Under the pieces are notes generated by a model, which did not search any database, had not been told where the DNA came from, and saw only the letters and a list, made by a program, of their open reading frames with translations. Source: a virus. From it: 22,991 nt of DNA. Location of the stretch: the IMG/VR virus record IMGVR_UViG_3300027708_000308, positions 1 through 22,991 of that record; one strand, 5' to 3'. This document shows, piece after piece, positions 15,460 through 21,958 of the stretch. The first letter of the stretch is position 1. Each line of letters begins with the position of its first letter. Position numbers and translations under genes: made by a program.

Positions 15460-17924
15460 ACACAGCAACCCAAGTGCAACCCCATCCCGCATCAATTGAC
15501 GCTTACATCCGACATGGGTGGAGTCTTGTACCAATCCCTGCTGGCACCAAAGGCCCTCGCACACAAGGGTGGAATCTGCGTAAAAACGCTCTGAAAACCC
15601 AAGCCGATTTACCACCTGGCTATGGCATTGGTTTAGCCCATGCGTACAGCGGCACGATGGCGTTGGACATTGACAACTGGGACGCCACTGTTGCACAGGG
15701 CATCGACATCAACGGTTACTACAACGCAGCCGATGCAGTGATCATTGAGTCGGGTCGACCAGGGCACGGTAAGCTGCTTTATCGGATGCCTGACGGGTTG
15801 TGCCTGCCCACTAAGAAAATCATGGTCAACAGCATCACCGCATACGAGTTGCGTTGCGCTACGGCTAACGGTCTCACTGTGCAGGATGTTCTGCCACCCT
15901 CGATTCACCCTGAGACAAACCAACCCTATCGCTGGGCAGGCAATGGTAATTGGACCCGCCTGCCAATGATTCCACAGCCCCTGCTTGACCTTTGGCTTGG
16001 GATGTTGGAAAACGACAAGACGCGCACGATTGCCACCGGCGAAGTGATGGACGCTAGTTGGGAAGAGATCGGTGGTGCATTAGCTCATATCAACCCCGAC
16101 TGTTCACGAGAAGAATGGATCAACTGCGGCATGGCGTTGCATTGGGCTGGCAATCAGACAGACCAGCTCGACCAAGCACTGATGTTGTGGAATGACTGGA
16201 GCTTGCCGTCTGCAAAGTATCCTGGCGAAAAGGCACTCACCCAACAATGGAAGAGTTTTCGTTCTGATAAAGACAACTCCGTTAAGTTGGGCACCTTGTT
16301 TCACTTGGCCAAACAGTCCGGTTGGGTGCGCCCAGCTATTGATGTGTCCGACCTGTTCAAAAACACCGAGCCGCCCAAGATTACTCCCGACGAATTGATC
16401 TCTGGCCTGCGCCCTTTGCCACCTGACATGGATGTGGCGCTATGGCCTAAAGTGTTGTGCGACCGTGCTAACCAAGTGGCCATTGAGATTGGGTGCGATC
16501 CGTTGGTTCCCTTATTTGCTGGCCTGTCTGCCGTCTGTGGGGCGGTTGATGCACGCACTCGGCTTGAGTTGATGCCCAGGTTTAAGGTGCCGCCAGTTCT
16601 TTGGCTAATGACTATCGGAAACCCTGCGCTTAAAAAATCCCCAGCCTCCAAGCCCATGTTTGAAGTTCTGACTGAGTTGGAGATGGCCGACATCCCGCGC
16701 TACAACAAAGAGAAGCTGGAGTGGGAGGGGCGAGAGGCTGCATGGGCAGCATCACACAAAGCGTATCTGGAGTTCTCGGCCAGTCCCGAGGCATTGCTCG
16801 GCACCGACCAAGCCCCTATGGTTCACGATCTGCCCACCAAGCCCGTGCCCGTTCGGATTAAGGTCAGCGACATTACCAGTCAAAAGCTGGTGCGTGAGGC
16901 GGCAGACCGTCCCCGTGGGCTGATCTGTATTCTGGACGAGATGAGCAACTGGATAGAGCGAATGAAGAACCGAGCATCTGGTGAAGATCGTTCGGCTTGG
17001 GTTGTAAGCTACGAGTCAGACAGATACGAGATGGATCGTGTGGGGACTGGGTCAATCCGAGCCGAGAATATGGCCGTTGCGATTTACGGGAATGTCCAGC
17101 CTGAAGTTTTTGCACAAAGCAAAGCCTCTCTCGCAGCGGATGGCCTGTTACAAAGGTTTATACCAGCAGTGTTGCGCAATCGCAACTGGGGCATTGGTCA
17201 GCCTTTGCCCGATTTCATGTTAAACATTGAAGCGTGGAACAATGCAATTCGGATTGCCTATGCCATGCCGGTCACTACTTTTAAGTTGTCGCCAGAAGCA
17301 TATGATGTGTTTCGCGAGTTCCAACAATGGTATGCGGACACCAAGCAGGATGAGATACTGTTGCATAGCGGCAACACTTTTCTGACAGCATTTGGTAAGC
17401 TCGAGGGTACGGTTGGCCGCCTGGCGCTCGTGTTTCACATCATTGAGAATCCCTTCAGCCCCACAGTCAGCGCAGAGCTGCTGCGCCGTGTAATCAAGCT
17501 CGTGCGCTCCTACATTATCCCAGTCTATCGGTATGCGTTTGACGACATTGGGGGCACATCCAGCTTTGATCAGTGGGTCATTGAATATGTGATTCAACAC
17601 GCCGACAAGCAGATGGTTACACTGTCCGAAATCAAGCGTTCAGGCAGGCGCCAGCTCGAGGGGATAAACAATTGGGTGCAGGATCAATGGGTTCTGGGCG
17701 CCATGCAGGTGCTTGAGGACGGCAAGTGGGTAATCCGTATGGACGATGGCACTGGCGAGCATCGACACCACGCACAATGGGCAATTGACCCAAGGTTGAC
17801 TACTATGTTTGCCGACCATCGCCGGTCAATTATTGAGGCCAAGCAGCGCCAGCTTAATGACATCTATAAGTTGTCACCCAAAGAAAAACCAAAGGTCTAC
17901 GGTGCTAACCTTTTAGACGAATAG
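15456..17924 (+). CDS. Primase-polymerase / DUF3987 helicase fusion
   Basis: 822 aa in three parts. Residues about 10-190 are a PrimPol (bifunctional primase/polymerase N-terminal) domain with G-I-G-L...M-A-L-D71-I-D73-N and S-G-R-P-G-H-G-K. Residues about 195-290 look like PriCT-2 (CSREEWINCGMALHW, then W-N-D-W-S). Residues about 300-760 are DUF3987-like with a degenerate P-loop G-N-P-A-L-K-K-S near 386, a Walker B-like I-C-I-L-D-E-M-S near 490, and R-F-I-P-A-V-L-R. It would prime and unwind the phage DNA. The start overlaps a mini-ORF; a GTTGG/CCAAC hairpin (15429-15444) lies just upstream. It is divergent from the other replication genes. Confidence 0.87.
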   Translation: MNTATQVQPHPASIDAYIRHGWSLVPIPAGTKGPRTQGWNLRKNALKTQADLPPGYGIGLAHAYSGTMALDIDNWDATVAQGIDINGYYNAADAVIIESGRPGHGKLLYRMPDGLCLPTKKIMVNSITAYELRCATANGLTVQDVLPPSIHPETNQPYRWAGNGNWTRLPMIPQPLLDLWLGMLENDKTRTIATGEVMDASWEEIGGALAHINPDCSREEWINCGMALHWAGNQTDQLDQALMLWNDWSLPSAKYPGEKALTQQWKSFRSDKDNSVKLGTLFHLAKQSGWVRPAIDVSDLFKNTEPPKITPDELISGLRPLPPDMDVALWPKVLCDRANQVAIEIGCDPLVPLFAGLSAVCGAVDARTRLELMPRFKVPPVLWLMTIGNPALKKSPASKPMFEVLTELEMADIPRYNKEKLEWEGREAAWAASHKAYLEFSASPEALLGTDQAPMVHDLPTKPVPVRIKVSDITSQKLVREAADRPRGLICILDEMSNWIERMKNRASGEDRSAWVVSYESDRYEMDRVGTGSIRAENMAVAIYGNVQPEVFAQSKASLAADGLLQRFIPAVLRNRNWGIGQPLPDFMLNIEAWNNAIRIAYAMPVTTFKLSPEAYDVFREFQQWYADTKQDEILLHSGNTFLTAFGKLEGTVGRLALVFHIIENPFSPTVSAELLRRVIKLVRSYIIPVYRYAFDDIGGTSSFDQWVIEYVIQHADKQMVTLSEIKRSGRRQLEGINNWVQDQWVLGAMQVLEDGKWVIRMDDGTGEHRHHAQWAIDPRLTTMFADHRRSIIEAKQRQLNDIYKLSPKEKPKVYGANLLDE

Positions 17925-17933
17925 TGTGGGGTT

Positions 17934-17964
17934 ACATTCTTTTCACAATTCAATTGTAGAATGT
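17934..17964 (+). promoter_or_regulatory. Dyad-covered -10 box before the GNAT gene (possible leaderless start)
   Basis: In the 44-bp gap after the primase gene, ACAATT (17945-17950) and AATTGT (17952-17957) form a perfect 6-bp dyad around one base. ACATTC (17934-17939) and GAATGT (17959-17964) flank it as an outer inverted repeat with unequal spacing. TAGAAT at 17957-17962 is a 5/6 match to a -10 box only 6 nt before the GNAT ATG, and there is no ribosome binding site. No good -35 is present, so an activator, or repressor control of a weak promoter, is likely. Confidence 0.42.
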
Positions 17965-17968
17965 TCTG

Positions 17969-18397
17969 ATGCTAATCAAACGGGCAAACCTCAAAAGTGC
18001 TGAATCGCAGAATACTTTATCTGCGCTTCAAGAGCTTTGCCTACCTTGGGATAGACCTCATGTTACAAATTCTGGCTGGTGGTGGATTGCTGTTGGTGAA
18101 GATGGTAGTCCGATTGCTTTCGCCGGTCTTATTCCTTCTACTCGCTGGGGTGATACTGGGTATTTGTGTCGTGCAGGGGTTGTTCCTGCTGCTCGTGGAC
18201 AAGGAATACAGAAGCGCCTTATTCATGTCCGAGTCCGACAAGCAAAAGCTCAAGGGTGGCGGTGGTTAATCACCGACACTTACGAAAACCCGGCATCAAG
18301 CAACTCGCTGATATCTATGGGTTTCAAACTGTTTGATCCTTCGGTGCCTTGGGGTGCTAAGGGTACTTTGTACTGGCGACTAAAACTGAAGGACTGA
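17969..18397 (+). CDS. GNAT-family N-acetyltransferase
   Basis: 142 aa. The fold is complete: N-terminal IKRANLKSAESQ strand-helix, W-W-W-I-A-V-G-E-D-G-S-P-I-A-F-A-G-L (beta3/4), then motif A L-C-R-A-G-V-V-P-A-A-R76-G-Q-G79-I-Q81 for acetyl-CoA pyrophosphate binding, and motif B E-N-P-A-S-S-N-S-L-I-S-M-G-F. It transfers an acetyl group from acetyl-CoA to an unknown amine. It ends 2 nt before the phosphoesterase gene, forming a pair with it. Phage GNATs may modify host proteins, but substrate and target cannot be told from sequence. The second GNAT-like gene (3794-4168) lacks this intact motif A. Confidence 0.85.
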   Translation: MLIKRANLKSAESQNTLSALQELCLPWDRPHVTNSGWWWIAVGEDGSPIAFAGLIPSTRWGDTGYLCRAGVVPAARGQGIQKRLIHVRVRQAKAQGWRWLITDTYENPASSNSLISMGFKLFDPSVPWGAKGTLYWRLKLKD

Positions 18398-18399
18398 CT

Positions 18400-19362
18400 A
18401 TGACTACCAAACTAACTGACGAGATGTTTATTGAGTTAATGCGAACCTATAAATCGGTGGGCATTATGGCTCGTGAAGTTGGCATGGATGTTCGCAGTTT
18501 GCAAAAACGAAAAGTAAGAATCCAGGCTAGAACCGGCATCAATTTTGAGATCGACACCCCGCAAAAACGAACCGTAGAAACCAATGTAGCATCCACCGCT
18601 CGCGTTAATCTTGGCATCGAAAACGGCACAATCATTGTCTTTAGTGACGCTCACTTTTGGCCAGGCATCCACACTACCGCATACAAAGGTCTGCTATGGG
18701 CGATTTCCGAGCTTAAGCCTAAGGGGCTCATTGCCAATGGCGATATTTTTGACGGCGCTTCGGTTAGCCGTTTTCCCAGAATCGGCTGGGATCAAACCCC
18801 TTCGATTATTCAAGAACTCAAAGCTTGCGAGATTGCTATGGGAGAGATCGAGGACACTGCAAAGCAAGCCTACCGCAAAGTTAAATTGATTTGGACACTT
18901 GGTAACCATGATGCTCGTTTTGAGAATCGACTCGCCGCCAATGCTCCCCAGTATGAACAGGTCAAAGGGTTCAGTTTGAAGGATCATTTCGACGCTTGGA
19001 CTATGTGCTGGTCATGCTGGCCAACGGATAATGTAGTGGTTAAGCACCGATGGAAGGGCGGCATCCATGCCACCCACAACAATACAGTTAACTCTGGTAA
19101 GTCAATCGTGACTGGCCATTTGCATAGCCTGAAAGTCACACCATTTGCCGATTACAACGGCAATCGGTTCGGTGTTGACACTGGCACGCTGGCAGAGCCG
19201 TCAGGCCCACAATTCGAGAACTACTTAGAACAAAGCCCAACCAATTGGCGGTCGGGCTTTGTGGTGCTTACCTTCAAAGATGGCGAGATGCTATGGCCAG
19301 AGATCGTACACAAGTGGGCAGATGGCCAAATTGAGTTCCGAGGCCAGATTATTGATGTCTAG
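18400..19362 (+). CDS. Calcineurin-like metallophosphoesterase with N-terminal HTH
   Basis: 320 aa. Residues about 5-45 look like a helix-turn-helix (FIELMRTYKSVGIMAREVGM, then DVRSLQKRKVRIQ). The catalytic core has all metallophosphoesterase blocks: F-S-D83-A-H85, N-G-D115-I-F-D118, G-N-H-D (168-171), G-I-H223-A-T-H, and G-H-L-H (239-242). It hydrolyses phosphodiester or phosphomonoester bonds with two metal ions. Phage members are often compared with Mre11/SbcD-type nucleases. The HTH could direct it to DNA. It ends convergently with the leftward accessory operon, the stop codons overlapping. Confidence 0.86.
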   Translation: MTTKLTDEMFIELMRTYKSVGIMAREVGMDVRSLQKRKVRIQARTGINFEIDTPQKRTVETNVASTARVNLGIENGTIIVFSDAHFWPGIHTTAYKGLLWAISELKPKGLIANGDIFDGASVSRFPRIGWDQTPSIIQELKACEIAMGEIEDTAKQAYRKVKLIWTLGNHDARFENRLAANAPQYEQVKGFSLKDHFDAWTMCWSCWPTDNVVVKHRWKGGIHATHNNTVNSGKSIVTGHLHSLKVTPFADYNGNRFGVDTGTLAEPSGPQFENYLEQSPTNWRSGFVVLTFKDGEMLWPEIVHKWADGQIEFRGQIIDV

Positions 19363-19388
19363 CTCCACTTAGCTAGCCCCGAGCTAGA
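19358..19388. repeat. Inverted repeat at overlapping convergent stop codons
   Basis: TCTAGCTC (19358-19365) and GAGCTAGA (19381-19388) form a perfect 8-bp inverted repeat around a 15-nt loop containing a further TAGCTA palindrome. It covers the TAG codons of both the phosphoesterase gene and the last leftward accessory gene. There is no T-run, so it may be a weak bidirectional 3'-end structure. Confidence 0.4.
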
Positions 19389-19592
19389 GTCGACCCAATC
19401 GGACGGATCGTAAACACTGCCCCGCCAGTCATTCTGCCGAGGCGTTGCTTCTTCTGGCGGCCTGATTCTGGGTTCATATCCCCGACCATTGGCAATTGAG
19501 CGCCTAAAGCTCTCCGATAGTTTGTCGGACTTCACCGGCAGCGCGTGCAACTGTGAGTTAGGGTTAACCCTTAGTGCTTTCTTTTTGGTCAT
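19359..19592 (-). CDS. Small hypothetical protein, end of accessory operon
   Basis: 77 aa, Pro/Arg/Ser-rich and hydrophilic (RVNPNSQLHALPVKSDKL, then GYEPRIRPPEEATPRQNDWR), probably largely disordered. It is preceded by GAGGG and its ATG overlaps the upstream gene stop by 4 nt (ATGA). No family is recognised. Its stop overlaps that of the convergent phosphoesterase gene. It is the last of five coupled ORFs. Confidence 0.6.
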   Translation of the reverse strand: MTKKKALRVNPNSQLHALPVKSDKLSESFRRSIANGRGYEPRIRPPEEATPRQNDWRGSVYDPSDWVDSSSGLAKWS

Positions 19593-19771
19593 GCTTCCCT
19601 CGCTTTCAGCATTGCGTCTGCATATTGATACGAGTATTTAAGCACTTGTTCAGTTGTGGCGCCGCCAGCAAGCAGCCCTTGCATAGCCTTAGCCGCAAAG
19701 TAGTCTCGCAAACTCATGCCGTTGCTGTTTTGATTGCTAGGGAAAGCCTGGGGGTCGGTGTTCTTAGTCAT
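19589..19771 (-). CDS. Small conserved phage hypothetical protein
   Basis: 60 aa. The C-terminal half M-S-L-R-D-Y-F-A-A-K-A-M-Q-G-L-L-A followed by YQYADAMLKARE is a pattern I recognise from many short phage hypothetical proteins. The first 18 residues are Asn/Gln/Ser-rich and probably disordered. It is ATGA-coupled at both ends: the upstream 29-aa ORF stop and the downstream ORF start each overlap by 4 nt. Function unknown. Confidence 0.68.
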   Translation of the reverse strand: MTKNTDPQAFPSNQNSNGMSLRDYFAAKAMQGLLAGGATTEQVLKYSYQYADAMLKAREA

Positions 19772-19857
19772 AGTGGTGCATCCTCGAAGTTGTCCGGGTT
19801 GAATTTAGGTGGCTTGTGATCAACGGGAATAGGGGTTAAAGGGAATGGCCAAGTCAT
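19768..19857 (-). CDS. 29-residue microprotein coupled on both sides
   Basis: A 30-codon ORF with ATG at 19857 encodes MTWPFPLTPIPVDHKPP followed by KFNPDNFEDAPL. Its start overlaps the stop of the upstream gene and its stop overlaps the start of the downstream gene, each as ATGA. Two consecutive 4-nt overlaps are hard to explain by chance, which argues that it is real. The product is Pro-rich and hydrophilic with an acidic end; function unknown. It is below usual gene-caller limits. Confidence 0.65.
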   Translation of the reverse strand: MTWPFPLTPIPVDHKPPKFNPDNFEDAPL

Positions 19858-20036
19858 TTTGATTTATCCTTATAAAGGCGGCACGAGCCGCAGTCGGGCA
19901 CGGTTTTCTTGGCCGGACTGTCCACCAGTTTGCCATAAAGATACCCGGCGGCCAGCGCAATCACGGCAGATAGTGCGAGTGCCTTGATGACATCCCAAAC
20001 GATGTCGAGCAGGTCATATAGGTCGTCTTGAGTCAT
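19854..20036 (-). CDS. Small single-TM protein with CxxC tail
   Basis: 60 aa. An acidic, helical N-terminus (TQDDLYDLLDIVWDV) is followed by one hydrophobic helix (IKALALSAVIALAAGYLYG, residues about 17-36) and a basic tail with C-G-S-C. It is probably anchored in the inner membrane. The CxxC could bind metal or form a disulphide. It overlaps its neighbours by 4 nt on both sides. Function not recognised; a role in the envelope or as a toxin-like protein cannot be told from sequence. Confidence 0.62.
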   Translation of the reverse strand: MTQDDLYDLLDIVWDVIKALALSAVIALAAGYLYGKLVDSPAKKTVPDCGSCRLYKDKSK

Positions 20037-20398
20037 TCTTCATCCTTTTCATCAGCCCGGCTGTCTTGGCCGGTAGCGTATTCGTCCCTTAGCTTCTCGC
20101 GCAGGGCGTCAAGCAGGCCGCGCATAGCGTCATCAGGCGGTGCGGGAACCTTGGGGGTAGCTACCCTAGCCCGACCCGCTTGCGATCCCTCCAGCGGCGG
20201 AATAAACGATTCGTGCAGGTTAGGGGCCAGGGTTTCCACTACCCCAAGGACATAAAGCAGCCGGTTAGCCCCTGCACTGGGGTTTCGTTTGCCATGTAGC
20301 CACTTGTGCCATGTGCTAGGTGGCACGCCGAGATAAGCAGCGGCGCGTGCATCACTTAGGCCAAGGCGGTTAGCCAAGGCCACTAATTGTGGGTTCAT
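20033..20398 (-). CDS. Helix-turn-helix DNA-binding protein (XRE-like)
   Basis: 121 aa from the ATG at 20398, chosen because TAGGAGA lies 7 nt upstream; the longer frame to 20419 has no ribosome binding site. Residues about 10-50 are an HTH: L-S-D-A-R-A-A-A-Y-L-G-V-P-P-S-T-W-H-K-W-L-H-G-K-R-N-P-S, with the recognition helix around STWHKWL. The rest is Pro-rich and then acidic/charged (LLDALREKLRDE). It is the only classical regulator in the accessory operon, and a candidate to act at the repeat region 21500-22120. No integrase is seen, so a lysogeny role is not implied. Confidence 0.72.
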   Translation of the reverse strand: MNPQLVALANRLGLSDARAAAYLGVPPSTWHKWLHGKRNPSAGANRLLYVLGVVETLAPNLHESFIPPLEGSQAGRARVATPKVPAPPDDAMRGLLDALREKLRDEYATGQDSRADEKDEE

Positions 20399-20464
20399 TA
20401 AATATCTCCTATATGTCAAAAATGTAAACTAGCAGCAAGACAACAAAAAATAGCAAAAGGGTTG

Positions 20465-20677
20465 TCACTTGATCCCCCTATCGAGGATTTCTCGGAAATC
20501 GGTTACGGATTGCTCAAAGTTAGTAGCTCCCCCAATGTCATCCAAAACACCAATCAAAGTCTCAGCAGCCTTTTCTAGATCATCAATTCGGGCAAATAGT
20601 TTTGCAGCCAATGTAAAACCCTCGGCATAAGCTAAACGCTCCGCATCACTTGCGGGTAAAGTAGTCAAGTCAATCAT
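20465..20677 (-). CDS. Small acidic hypothetical protein
   Basis: 70 aa, helical and acidic (DLTTLPASDAERLAYAEGFT, then ARIDDLEKAAETLIGVLDDI). GGAG lies 9 nt before the ATG at 20677, which follows the previous stop by 3 nt. No motif recognised. A 66-bp gap separates it from the HTH gene downstream; the gap holds a GACAAC/GTTGTC inverted repeat and no clear terminator. Confidence 0.58.
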   Translation of the reverse strand: MIDLTTLPASDAERLAYAEGFTLAAKLFARIDDLEKAAETLIGVLDDIGGATNFEQSVTDFREILDRGIK

Positions 20678-20680
20678 GGT

Positions 20681-20854
20681 TCAATGCTCCAAAGTTGAAG
20701 GGTAGTCGGTACTATCTACTACTGCTGACAATGTGACAGTGTAAATAGTGTCAAGACATCTTAGCCGCTCATATTCCGAGCGGGCATTGTCTGGGTCGTC
20801 AAATGCTGACCAGTAGCTTCGATTGTTGTTTGTCATCCAGCATACGATGTACAT
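20681..20854 (-). CDS. Small hypothetical protein
   Basis: 57 aa from the ATG at 20854 (MYIVCWMTNNN), with GGAG 9 nt upstream; the longer frame to 21061 is not used because it runs across two better small ORFs. The sequence has Trp and Tyr in the N-terminal half and an acidic centre (AFDDPDNARSEYERLRCL). Function unknown. It follows the 29-aa membrane ORF by 2 nt. Confidence 0.52.
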   Translation of the reverse strand: MYIVCWMTNNNRSYWSAFDDPDNARSEYERLRCLDTIYTVTLSAVVDSTDYPSTLEH

Positions 20855-20856
20855 GG

Positions 20857-20946
20857 TCACATTCTCCAAAAGTAAATAGCAAAGGGCACAAACGCAACAA
20901 CGGCAAAGGCCAGGGCGCAAAGGATATCGTGAATTAGGGTTCGCAT
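20857..20946 (-). CDS. 29-residue single-TM microprotein
   Basis: A 30-codon ORF from the ATG at 20946 encodes MRTLIHD, a hydrophobic stretch (ILCALAFAVVAFVPFAIYF) and a WRM tail. It ends 2 nt before the next gene start and carries that gene's GGAG inside its end. Layout and one clear membrane helix favour a real product. GGAAA upstream is a weak ribosome binding site. Function unknown. Confidence 0.5.
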   Translation of the reverse strand: MRTLIHDILCALAFAVVAFVPFAIYFWRM

Positions 20947-20963
20947 GATTTATTTCCAAATAA

Positions 20964-21122
20964 TTAAAAAGCCTTGGCGTGTCCATCAATTTGCATGACG
21001 CGAATGCGTGAGAGCGGGTGCGCTCCGAGTTCGAATGCCAAACTACCAGCGAGTCGCGCATTAGCCGCCCAAACTACGGCGACAAAGGTCATGCGTTTGT
21101 TGCGTACCAAAAAAGCTTGCAT
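20964..21122 (-). CDS. 52-residue hypothetical protein
   Basis: ATG at 21122 with GAGGAGA 7 nt upstream, a strong ribosome binding site. Encodes MQAFLVRNKRMTFVAVVWAA, then NARLAGSLAFELGAHPLSRI and a short tail ending GHAKAF. The hydrophobic middle (TFVAVVWAANARL) is too short to be sure of a membrane helix. Not recognised. The ribosome binding site and place in the operon support it. Confidence 0.58.
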   Translation of the reverse strand: MQAFLVRNKRMTFVAVVWAANARLAGSLAFELGAHPLSRIRVMQIDGHAKAF

Positions 21123-21134
21123 GGTGTGTTCTCC

Positions 21135-21467
21135 TCAAAATTGTTGATAAACGATGCGGCCATTGTCACAAGTGCCACAGACAAAAGTGTGATCGGTTAA
21201 ATAGTCAATCACTGCCAATTCACGCTCAAGGTCATCAACGCATCCGATCAAGTCAATAGAATAGTTCTCGGCAATGTTCTCAAAAGTGTCTTCGCAGTAG
21301 TCGCAACAGATGCCAATGACATCCAACTCCAACTCTTCACCAGTGTCTGCCTCCAATTGCTCAAAATGCTCATAGAGCGCAATCAGTGCCTCACGGGTGA
21401 ATTGATCCTTGCGCCCGGCGTTCTCAAATGCGCGGATGAAGTCTGATTCGTAAATTGTTTGTTTCAT
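21135..21467 (-). CDS. Acidic Cys-containing phage hypothetical protein, first gene of the accessory operon
   Basis: 110 aa, AAAGGT before the ATG at 21467. Very acidic, with L-E-A-D-T-G-E-E-L-E-L-D-V-I-G-I-C-C-D-Y-C in the centre and C-G-T-C near the end. The LDVIxxCCxY pattern is one I recognise from a widespread family of small phage and plasmid proteins of unknown role. Two Cys pairs could bind zinc, and the acidity leaves room for a DNA-mimic or inhibitor role; both are inference. It lies directly downstream of the tandem promoters at 21526-21596. Confidence 0.7.
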   Translation of the reverse strand: MKQTIYESDFIRAFENAGRKDQFTREALIALYEHFEQLEADTGEELELDVIGICCDYCEDTFENIAENYSIDLIGCVDDLERELAVIDYLTDHTFVCGTCDNGRIVYQQF

Positions 21468-21525
21468 GGTTTACCTTTCAAGTGTTACGGATTACAGTGA
21501 CTCGCCGTTTTGTGCGAGTGAATGT

Positions 21526-21553
21526 ATTGTAGCATCCATTTTGCCATTGTCAA
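21526..21553 (-). promoter_or_regulatory. Strong sigma70-like leftward promoter of the accessory operon
   Basis: On the minus strand an exact TTGACA (21548-21553) is 16 bp from TACAAT (21526-21531, 5/6). Transcription would begin near 21519, about 50 bases before the first accessory gene. The -35 lies in the 15-bp repeat that is duplicated at 21585-21599. Confidence 0.66.
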
Positions 21554-21599
21554 TAGATTGTGCCATTGTATATTTCTATCATTGTGCCATTGTCAATAG
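21542..21599 (-). repeat. Direct repeats carrying tandem -35 boxes
   Basis: TGCCATTGTCAATAG occurs identically at 21542-21556 and 21585-21599. ATTGTGCCATTGT occurs identically at 21557-21569 and 21581-21593. Read on the minus strand each 15-mer contains TTGACA. The upstream copy (TTGACA 21591-21596) has TATACA 18 bp downstream (21567-21572), a second weaker promoter. Common flanks around both -35 boxes suggest an operator shared by two tandem promoters. Confidence 0.62.
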
Positions 21600-21809
21600 T
21601 TTTTCCCCAGTGGTTTCGGGGCTTCTTTGGGGGCTTGGATTCATCTGTGACAGATTGACTGAAACTCGGTATCCACCTACTCGAAAAGGGTGTTTTAAAA
21701 AAGTAGTCATTTTTCAAGGATTCCGCGCGGAGGAAAAAAGTCACACTCTGCCCAAAAATCAGGCATCTGTTGTTTTCATGCAACAATGATGCTTGAACCA
21801 TTGGCACAT

Positions 21810-21958
21810 TGTCACAAACACACCCGCTGCATCACTGTCACAATGGAGACAGTTATACATTGTCACAAGGTGAAATAGTCACCCACATTGTGACCATGTC
21901 AACGGGTGACAATGTACATTGACACCATGTCACAATTATTCACTGTCACATTGTCACA
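21810..21958 (+). repeat. Cluster of TGTCACA heptamers (iteron- or operator-like)
   Basis: TGTCACA occurs at 21810-21816, 21836-21842, 21861-21867, 21928-21934, 21944-21950 and 21952-21958. The inverted form TGTGAC occurs at 21889-21894, and TGTGACA again at 22104-22110. Several copies extend to ATTGTCACAA. The first three are 26 and 25 bp apart, the last two 8 bp. Regular repeats of this size suggest binding sites for a repressor, origin protein or TerS. Confidence 0.62.
21905..21926. repeat. 22-bp near-perfect palindrome in the repeat cluster
   Basis: The left half GGTGACAATGT mirrors the right half ACATTGACACC, with only the fifth pair from each end mismatched (A opposite A). The centre is GTAC. 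It joins two ACAATG/CATTGT units head to head within the TGTCACA cluster and looks like a dimeric-protein operator. The right arm also contains TTGACA (21919-21924) reading rightward. Confidence 0.58.

Noticed and set aside
20399-20464. GACAAC/GTTGTC inverted repeat as a terminator between small genes
   Set aside because: The stem is only 6 bp with a 16-nt loop and no T-run follows the second arm.
20681-21061. Long form (126 aa) of the ORF ending at 20681
   Set aside because: The ATG at 20854 has GGAG at the right distance, while the long form covers two other small ORFs with better signals.
21466-21789. 107-codon plus-strand ORF in the non-coding region
   Set aside because: It starts within the leftward gene start, crosses the promoter repeats, and has no ribosome binding site or protein-like composition.
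21810-21958. TGTCACA repeats as a CRISPR array
   Set aside because: The units are only 7-11 bp, the spacing is uneven, some are inverted, and no cas gene is near.
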